This document shows positions 56,801-64,000 of a stretch of DNA of 64,000 bases, one piece after another. The stretch's first letter is position 1. Every line of letters starts with the position of its first letter. Made by a program: the position numbers and the translations under genes. The stretch lies in NCBI GenBank assembly GCA_944989445.1, contig CALYLW010000167.1, forward strand, positions 372,001 through 436,000, in the 5' to 3' direction. This DNA is from Ampullaceana balthica (lineage: Eukaryota; Mollusca; Gastropoda; Lymnaeidae). The notes under the pieces are model-generated. The model had not been told where the DNA came from and did no database searches. It was given only the letters and a program-made list of their open reading frames with translations.

Positions 56801-59800
56801 TAGGGAAGGATTGGCGAGGGAAACAAGTATTGAAAAATTCCACCTTGTAAAAACCTAAAACCTATAAAATTATTTTACATTACAGTAGAACCCACTTAAC
56901 TCGAGCCCGGTTAACTTGGTAACCCTATTAAGTTGACGTTTTTTATTGGAACCGCCAAATTCTCTCTTTGTCTTAGCATTTTCTCATAGGTTAATTCGAT
57001 TCTTTTAAGTCGCCGAACCCTAATACCTCGAGCTCAAAAGAGGGCCAAATTTGCCACTTAACTTTGGTTATCTCGATCCCCATGACCAATCGCCAGCTTT
57101 TGAAAATGTTATCGATGCCACTTCACCATCTGACTACCATATTTTCGCGGGTTCAACTGCCTTATCACTAACAGCCAGCCAGCCGATTTCAGCGAAAACA
57201 CACTTTGTCCCCATTTAGGCGTTGCTGGGCGTGTGTAGAAGAACTGGGTCACACAGCGTGTGTCGAGAACGAAGACGCGCAGAGGGAAGCGGGGGCTTGT
57301 TTTGTGTGACATCACGGGCAAAAAGCAACTAAGAGAGTGTATCAATGATTTAATTTTCGCCTCGCGCCGTCTGATGGTGACTTCAAAGAACATGTGACGT
57401 CACAGCCGCTTGTTTTCAGCTCTCTTGCGCTGAATAGTTAACACTCCTGGCTAGGGTTACCAACTGCCACAACCTCGAACCCGGGAGACAATAGAATTGC
57501 AAACATAAATATTTAAACAAAACAATTATTTTAACATATTACAATTTATATCTCCCGGGTCATAGTTAACCGGGAGACGGGATGGCCGATTCCGGGAGAC
57601 TCTCTGCAAAAATGGGAGAGTTGGCAACCCTACTCCTTGCGGCCTTGAACATTGTTCACATTTTAACAACGCCGCACTGTGTGTTAGTTCTTATCAACTA
57701 AGAGAGTTTTTAAAAAATAATTTAAAAAATCGTTCACTAGCTGTACGCATTTTTTAAAGCAAATATCAGTTTTGATATTAATGTGGTAATCTTACGTCAA
57801 ATGCCTTTAACTTGCAGTAAAACTGTCACTAAAAGACCGAATTCAAATTTGAGGACCAATTAATCTCCCGGTATCTTTGCTAGGTCTTTCAAATGACTCT
57901 CGTAATATAAATAGTAACAAAAACAGTCGTGGCCTTGACTTTGATAGTTGTTCATATCATACGCGCACTGTGTGTTAGCTCTCGTACAGAGCCTCGACAA
58001 CTAAGCAAAGTAAATTAAAAAAATAATAATAATTTCCTCAGCCGTAGGCGAACTAACCTAATAGTGATGACGTGTATATTATTTGTAGACCGGAATAGTA
58101 AGAAAACGCTTTGATGTCACGGTCGCTCGCTCTAATGTCACAGGCACTTGCTTATTGGTTCTGGTATTCTGCGTAACACAACAAAATTTTAACTCCGCGT
58201 ATAGGCTTATACCGAAGTTACAGCTAACCGTTAATAACCTTATCATGTACATAAAGAAATTTCAAGCACATTAATATTTTGCCGTCATATTGGTTTTCGT
58301 TTAACTCGATCATCGGTTAGCTCGACGCCTTTTGGCATACCCCTAGGCCGTCGACTTAACCAGGTTCTACTGTATTATAAAATCTTTTTAAATCTGGAAC
58401 CCACTTATAAGTAAAATATATTGGTAATTTTTAAAATGTATGATGCAAGTATTATTTTCAAAAGAGAATCAGTTTGTTTACATTTTAGACCTGTAATTAT
58501 TATATAAGTGGTTAACATTGAATAGATTATGTATTTTGGCCTGAAGATCTTTTAATATTGATAATATAAAGGTTAAAATTGAAATAGTGAAGATTAGAAA
58601 ATGTACAGGCTTTTATGACCACAAACTCATAGTAACCAAATTTTTATGACAATCGTTTTAGAGTGAATTGTACAAATGGTTGCCTTCAATGGTCCTAACT
58701 ATTAAAAATTTTAATTTAAAAAAAACAACTAAATTCTTAATCTATTGGCTAAGGATTCTTTCTTGTAATGTTTATTTTACTAACACATCCAATGCTTAAT
58801 CCAATTCATACTGCAAAAACGCTTTAGCTAGATCAATTTTTTTTCCCTTTTTATCACCATTGCTAATACTGTATGTATCTAATCTAGAAAGTGTGCTAGA
58901 TTCAGGAATCAAAATGAATTTGATGGTTGTCTTGTTTCTTCAAATGCAATATTTGTCACAGGATTTCAATACAGCAACTATAGGAGTAAACCAGGGCTCT
59001 TTATAACTTTGCTATTAATACGTTTATCTTTCAATGTCATTTTCTATTTTGCCCTACAGTGAGTGCATAAAGTACCTATTTTAATAACTCAAGATTTGCA
59101 ACCCTCCTTTAAATGAAGTGAGGCAGATAATCCTTTACACTACACAGAAGATTATTGCATTCTACGCTTATCCGTGGTTTATGTCTATTAGAGTTATAAA
59201 TGTTGATTAAGTGTTGGTTTGCCTGGTTTCCTCAGCCAAACCATTCCACGTCCAAATTCCTGACGGGAAGAACGACACTTTGTATGTGTTTGTTCTTGCA
59301 TATGGAACAAAAATATGTTTTTGTCCCTAAGTCTATCTGATGGTTGTATTAGAATTAGATTATCTTTCTGTTGTATTTCCAAGTTAGAATTAATTGCCTG
59401 ATGTATTATTATTACTTTTCTCTTTGTTGTTCTATCCTCTAGTGTTTCAAGGTTTAATGATTTAACTAAATTTTTTACTCTGGTCAGCTTTGAATATTCT
59501 CCAGTAATGAATCTTCCAATTCCTTTTTGAATTTGTTCTGGTTTATCTATATTTTCTTTATTGGATGGGTAAAGTTAATCTAAGTATTAAATGCTTTCTT
59601 AAACTAATAACTAATGAATCTTCAAAATTTATTTTTTAGTTCACAAAGAGACAGAAAACTCACAAGACAGCTTAGCAGATATTCAGGTTTGTAGAATTTT
59701 TTACCATTAAACAAAATATTTACTACCTTTAAGGGGCCGTCCATAAAGTACGTCACGCTCCGAAGGGGGGAGGGGGTGTAAGAAAGTGACAGGGGGGAGG

Positions 59801-62800
59801 GGGTTCAGGCTATGTGTGACATGTGTGTTTTAGATAAAATTTGGATTATTTGTTAATATAAAAAAAATTGTTCAAAAGTACTTTAGGGGGGAGGGTCCGA
59901 GATTTGTGACAGGGTGGTGTTACAAATGGTCAAAAATAGCGTGACATACTTTATGGACGGCCCCTAAGCAACCCTTTCAATGCAGTAACATATACTGCTT
60001 ACACAAAAAAGGTCATATTCTATGTTCTGCCTACATAATATCACAACAGAAGTTGAGTATTCAGCCTCTCAAATGAAGCATAGCATGCCTGACATTGGAC
60101 CAACAAGTGGGAGTAGGGCTGTTTTTCACCATTATAAGACATGTTACCAATAGTGGCTGCTGTAAGTCTACTATTTAAAGCAAATCATATCTCTTAACTT
60201 TTGTACACAGAAATTAGGTTTAAAATTGTCTTTTATGGCTGCCTCTTTTCTTAGCTACTAATTCTGTCCAGCTTAACACTAGCCTAGTTTTGTATAGGCT
60301 TGTGGCTGTGCCAGCCCTTTTTAAATCCTCTATATTAACTTGTGGTGTTTGAGCCCTTGTCGAAAAAACTTTTGATAGATTTTTAGCCCACTTCCTCGTA
60401 AGCGAGCGAGCTGAAATTTTGCTGGCAGTTTCGTGCCGATGATAAAAATGATGTATCAAAATTTCAGATAAATCAATGTACCGTAATGAAATAAATGAAT
60501 TTTTAGATTATCTTTTTTATCTCTATGTAACATGTTAACTTTTTTTGCTATAGTGTCGCAGTGCGTATTATATTGAACAACCTTTCCTGTCACGCAATAA
60601 GGTGACAATGCTTTTTATAAACATATTCCTGATCGGTGCGCATTATATTAAACATGTTTTATGAGACATAACTACTGTACAATTTTGTATTTTTGGAGTG
60701 TCTTGCGCTGCGTATTATAATGAATATTCTTTTAGTTATGTCTCGCACATAAAGGATTTATAGTCAAAAACTTGTTTTTTTACGGTTTTTTTTTAGACTG
60801 CTGAGTCAAAGTAAAGTCATCCCTTTAAGTTTAAGGTTATTGTTAGGCCCGTGCTGCCAGTGTTAAAGTTAATAAAGTTAGTTACCTTCAAACCCTAAGA
60901 AATAAAGCAAATTAGGTTGCAAAAGTCAATAACTGTTTAATTCTTCATTACTCACAATGGACTGCCTCCTATCATGTTCCTTCTCTGCTATCCACCCCGC
61001 CCCCTTCACTTCCTTTTGAATTCCTTCAAACTTAAAAAACAAGCTCATCCTCCGTGCCACAAACTCCTTGTGCTTATTAGTAACAATGAAAATAAAAAAT
61101 TGGGAAAATAAGATGACAACATTAATTAAATGATCAAACGCTTGGTGAGGACAGGCCATTGTAGTACTCAAAAGTGACCCTTTGCTAATAAATATTTAGT
61201 AGGAAAATTCTACGTTTCAAGATTTTTAAAATCTGGATCTGATATCTTGGAAATAAAATGGAAAAAATGATAGAATAACTTTTAATAGTGCCCTGCAGCT
61301 CATTACAAGGCCAAACAAAAAGTATTTTAGATCTTTCAAACAACAAGGGTATGGGTGGTGTGAAGGGGCACTTGTGGGTGCATCTAAGTGAACATTTTTA
61401 GGGTTTTCCTTAAGCTAGTAGTAGTATGTACAATAGTAATAGTTAACCTCTTGAGATGGTGGCACATTATTCAGTGCATCAAACATAAATAGATAATTTT
61501 AGTACAGTAATGTTTTTGTAATTATTTTAATTAACTTGACTTTATGTGACCAGTGAAAGTAAAATTATCGTAACAGTCTTTGAGCCATTTTGTAACTTTG
61601 ATTGTACTCTCAGTCAAAAAGAATAATTTTAATTAAAATAATTGTTAAAATTCTAGATAACATGTCTCCTTTAAATAAAGTTTTCTTCAGTCTTAAATGT
61701 CACTTTTTTGTGTTTTTGTTACAGGTAAAAGATGAACCCGAGGACTCGAGTTATGATCAAAAGCCCACAAGTCCTGAAAACAACTCTTGTCCAGATTCAA
61801 GAAACTCATCACCACTTCCTCCCATACATTTTGAAAACTCTTCTCCATTCCACACCAATGTACCGTCACCTTTGCCAAGTTTATCTAAAGGAAACACTCC
61901 TGCACAGATTCCACTCAATGACCTTTTTGCTGGCTCCACCATTCGCAGTCAATTACAAGGAGCTATTGATGGCAAGAAAATGGATACTGTGCAAAACATA
62001 GTAGAGGGTCTTCTTAAAAAGAATGAAACTTTACTTGCAATGAGTGACGCTGGCCTTTTAAAGCCCAACCCTCGGAGAGTTAGGGCTGCTTACGATACCC
62101 ATGCCAGAAAAACTAGTCAAACGACTGCTAATATTTTCCCAATATCTTCCACCTTACAAGCCCGAATGAATCCTAGTAAAAAGATTTCAGAGTCATTAAG
62201 GCCTCATATTATTCGACCAAAGAGCCCAACGCTCAGACCCAATTCCATTTTAAAAGATAAGTCGCAATTTACATATGCGCTTATGGAATCAAACATTTGT
62301 GACGATGAAATTGAGAAAATTTTCAAAGTTCAAAATCATGAGATTGTGTGTGGCATAAGTTCTCGGTCATATCTTGCAGACGAATCCGACAAAATCGTTG
62401 CATCATTAGACTTGGACTACTTTTGGTGCAACTTTTGTCCCTTTTCAACAAGCAATAAACCTTTGCTTATACAGCATGCACTTGAACATAGATTTAAATG
62501 CAAATTTTGTGCTTATGAATCTTTCTGCCGATCTGATGTTGTGAGACACATGCATAAACTGCATTCTGACTTTAGTGAATTAGCTGGCAGACTTTCCTAC
62601 TGTACTTTGCTCTCAGATTATCTTCGTGTTAAGGCCCAAGCAGAAGGTAAGGAAAATAAAGACCCTGATGAAAATGTTGATGATATTGACCTTCAAGAAA
62701 TCAACAATGTCAGTGAAGAATTGGAAGGACGAAAGCGCAAATTTGAGACTGGTTCTAGTGAAATTTCATCATCTGCTAAGGCCGCCAGACTTGATTCTGA

Positions 62801-63908
62801 TGATGTTGATACTTCATCTGATTTCTCACGAAAGTCTCGTAAAAGTCAGAATCCCAAACGGTATCCTCCACCAAAGGATTCTGATTATGACATGTTTGAG
62901 ATGGAAGTGGAAGAAATCAGTGAATCTCCACAGGATGCAGCTCATGAAGAATATGAGTCTGACCGGGTTTTATATTCCTCCAGCCATAGTTCTCCTAATC
63001 CACATTTTCATGGTCAGGATGGGCACCCATTTCCCACTGGAATGATGCAGGTTGTTCCTGGCATCCAAGCTCAGAGTAGCTCTATGCAACCCTCTGCAAC
63101 TCGGACTAAACCAGGTCAGATCAGTACAGTTGGGCGTGGCCGTGGTCGTGGGGTCAGAGGTCCCCGCTACGCCAGCTCCTCTAGCCTGTACTGGAGTTGT
63201 GGCTACTGCACCTTTCAAAGTAATAGTCAATCAGAGATCAAAGAGCATTCCAACAGAGCCCATCCAGGGAAGCCTCATCGCTATGTAGCCCTCATAAAAA
63301 ATTTAACTCCAGATTCCATGCTCAATAAAAGTCCTAGAATAACTTCAGCACGAAATCCTGTAAGTAAGCAATCAATATATTCCACTGGCTCAAGCGAGTC
63401 ATTACATAGGAGCCATTCACCCCTCGTACAGATGTCTCCTACTTCATCCTTACCTCATTCACCTCAGGTATCATCTGAAAGTCAACCCGCCAATGGTGAG
63501 GAAGAAATAGAGGACACTGAAGACATTGAGTCTCTTAAGGAAACTTCTAGTTTGCTCAAGGTCAGAATAAATCCCGTACGGTCTGCTCGTAGAGAAAACG
63601 TAGTGTACCGATGCTATCATTGTACTTACACTGCAAAACGTCATTCAGCTATGAAGAGCCATATCTATTACAAGCACAGAGGGAAGGGTTTAGTGGCAGT
63701 AGATGATGAATCACAACCCAAGCAGCATATATTTTTCTGTGCCAGAGATGACTGCACGTTCAAGTCTGAGAGAGCTGATCTATACTTGCACCATGTTGAC
63801 CAGTGCACACCTTGGAGTAAGCCAGAACTAGCAGACGTGGAGGTGGAGCCTCACATTCGAGAGTGTTTAGATCAAACCGTCATGTTGGCAGAGTCTACAA
63901 GAGAGAAG
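50863..63908 (+). CDS. C2H2 zinc-finger protein with N-terminal STPR-like 23-residue repeats (5' part)
   Basis: Exons 50863-51176, 56136-56203, 59640-59686 and 61725-63908 join in phase (Arg split, Phe split, then frame 0). They give 871 codons, still open at a GTAACT donor. Exon 1 begins MRPKKYKNEAERR and carries one partial and three full 23-residue basic repeats starting SEAERARTKAADAF, TEEKRTQMRQLDLQ and TEEERAQMRQAHAS, the pattern of the STPR DNA-binding domain of silkworm FMBP-1 and vertebrate ZNF821. Exon 4 starts VKDEPED (a sumoylation-type motif), is Ser/Pro-rich, and holds C2H2 fingers at about residues 376, 399, 634, 771 and 814 (WCNFCPF, CKFCAYE, CGYCTFQ, CYHCTYT, CARDDCTF; the last ends in Cys), plus GRGRGRGVRG near 613. 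It is likely a nuclear DNA-binding regulator. No orthologue is recognised. Joining exon 1 to the finger exon rests on phase and order only. Confidence 0.75.
52178..52620 (-). pseudogene. possible retroelement envelope-like relic
   Basis: Two minus-strand coding-like stretches in different frames meet at a poly-A/T run near 52442. The upstream part reads FPGAALVPFFGFDIVVNDL, hydrophobic and Gly/Ala/Phe-rich. The downstream one (85 codons to the stop at 52178) reads YFLISIVEYLELLEQLIQSL near its end. A fusion-peptide-like segment followed by long amphipathic helices recalls the F-type envelope of errantivirus-like elements. No LTRs or gag/pol nearby. It is broken and lies in intron 1 of the zinc-finger gene, antisense. 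Confidence 0.3.
53876..55385 (+). mobile_element. pogo/Tigger-like non-autonomous element, copy D
   Basis: Begins CAGTCGAACCCGGTTAAGTC and ends GAGTTATGTGGGTTCGACTG, with TA on both sides (53874-53875, 55386-55387); 1510 bp. It is the most complete copy here and the reference for judging copy C. Intron 1 of the zinc-finger gene, sense orientation. Confidence 0.88.
56883..58372 (-). mobile_element. pogo/Tigger-like element, copy E (inverted)
   Basis: Starts CAGTAGAACCCACTTAACTC and ends GACTTAACCAGGTTCTACTG, with TA on both sides (56881-56882, 58373-58374). Its order is the reverse of copies A-D: the AAGTCGCCGAACCCTAATAC block comes first and TTGCCGTCATATTGGTTTTC last. It lies in intron 2 of the zinc-finger gene and carries the MITE at 57452-57632. 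Confidence 0.87.
57452..57632. mobile_element. 181-bp hAT-type MITE nested in copy E
   Basis: The 14-bp inverted ends TAGGGTTACCAACT and AGTTGGCAACCCTA differ at one position. Flanking 8-bp CTCCTGGC (57444-57451) and CTCCTTGC (57633-57640) differ at one base. The inner CCCGGGAG/CCGGGAGA blocks are also inverted. Confidence 0.8.
59733..59964 (+). mobile_element. Harbinger-type MITE, TSD TAA
   Basis: The cleanest copy: GGGGCCGTCCATAAAGTACG to CATACTTTATGGACGGCCCC, with TAA at 59730-59732 and 59965-59967. It lies in intron 3 of the zinc-finger gene, 46 bp after the donor of exon 3. Confidence 0.85.
60312..60785 (+). mobile_element. HINE-like repeat in zinc-finger gene intron
   Basis: Starts TCCTCTATATTAACTTGTGG and ends CATAAAGGATTTATAGTC with hairpin CAAAAACTTGTTTTTTTA. 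It shares GTGTCGCAGTGCGTATTATA and CTGATCGGTGCGCATTATAT with the copies at 11355 and 29790. Confidence 0.65.
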
Positions 63909-64000
63909 GTAACTTACATTCATTTATAGTGTTGTTGATTGCATGGTTGAAAAGCTTTCTATAATTTTGATTGATGCATTACTATTGTTTTTTTTAAAAG

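Overview
This is an AT-rich animal nuclear window: spliced genes with GT-AG introns, long introns, and intergenic DNA made almost entirely of nested transposons. The HmRTE-like reverse transcriptase, the abundant hAT/Harbinger/pogo MITEs and the protein divergence suggest a lophotrochozoan, probably a mollusc. This is inference; no species-diagnostic gene is present.

Three host genes can be built exon by exon. (1) The 3' part of a MORN3-like gene on + (coding exons 1257-3296; the 5' end lies outside the window). (2) A complete SLC17A9/VNUT-like vesicular nucleotide transporter on - (start codon 18948, stop 7917). Its 12 coding exons total 1365 nt, all phases agree, and they encode 454 aa. (3) The 5' part of a large C2H2 zinc-finger gene on + (start 50863, open at 63908). 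Its first exon carries 23-residue basic repeats of FMBP-1/ZNF821 (STPR) type. Genes 1 and 2 converge across about 4.6 kb of minisatellites. Genes 2 and 3 diverge across about 32 kb of transposon graveyard.

Layout: 1-3.3 kb MORN3; 3.3-7.9 kb convergent spacer with 21-bp and 24-bp arrays; 7.9-19 kb transporter, whose introns hold a pogo-like element, a Helentron-like repeat and a 41-bp array that multiplies a splice donor; 19-23.4 kb hAT elements; 23.45-31.73 kb one 8.3-kb hAT-bounded composite with a perfect 8-bp target duplication, containing tandem Helentron-like repeats, a large hairpin, a decayed LINE and the tail of a hAT transposase; 31.7-38.1 kb LINE tail, Harbinger MITE cluster and a very young LTR retrotransposon (32918-37043) with near-identical LTRs; 39.6-49.6 kb foldback, pogo-like, piggyBac-like and RTE elements; 50.9-63.9 kb zinc-finger gene with two inverted pogo-like copies flanking its second exon.

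The most unusual object is the LTR element. Its Gag continues past the CCHC knuckle into arginine/lysine-rich repeats and then a KH-type RNA-binding domain, and nearly all of pol is deleted.
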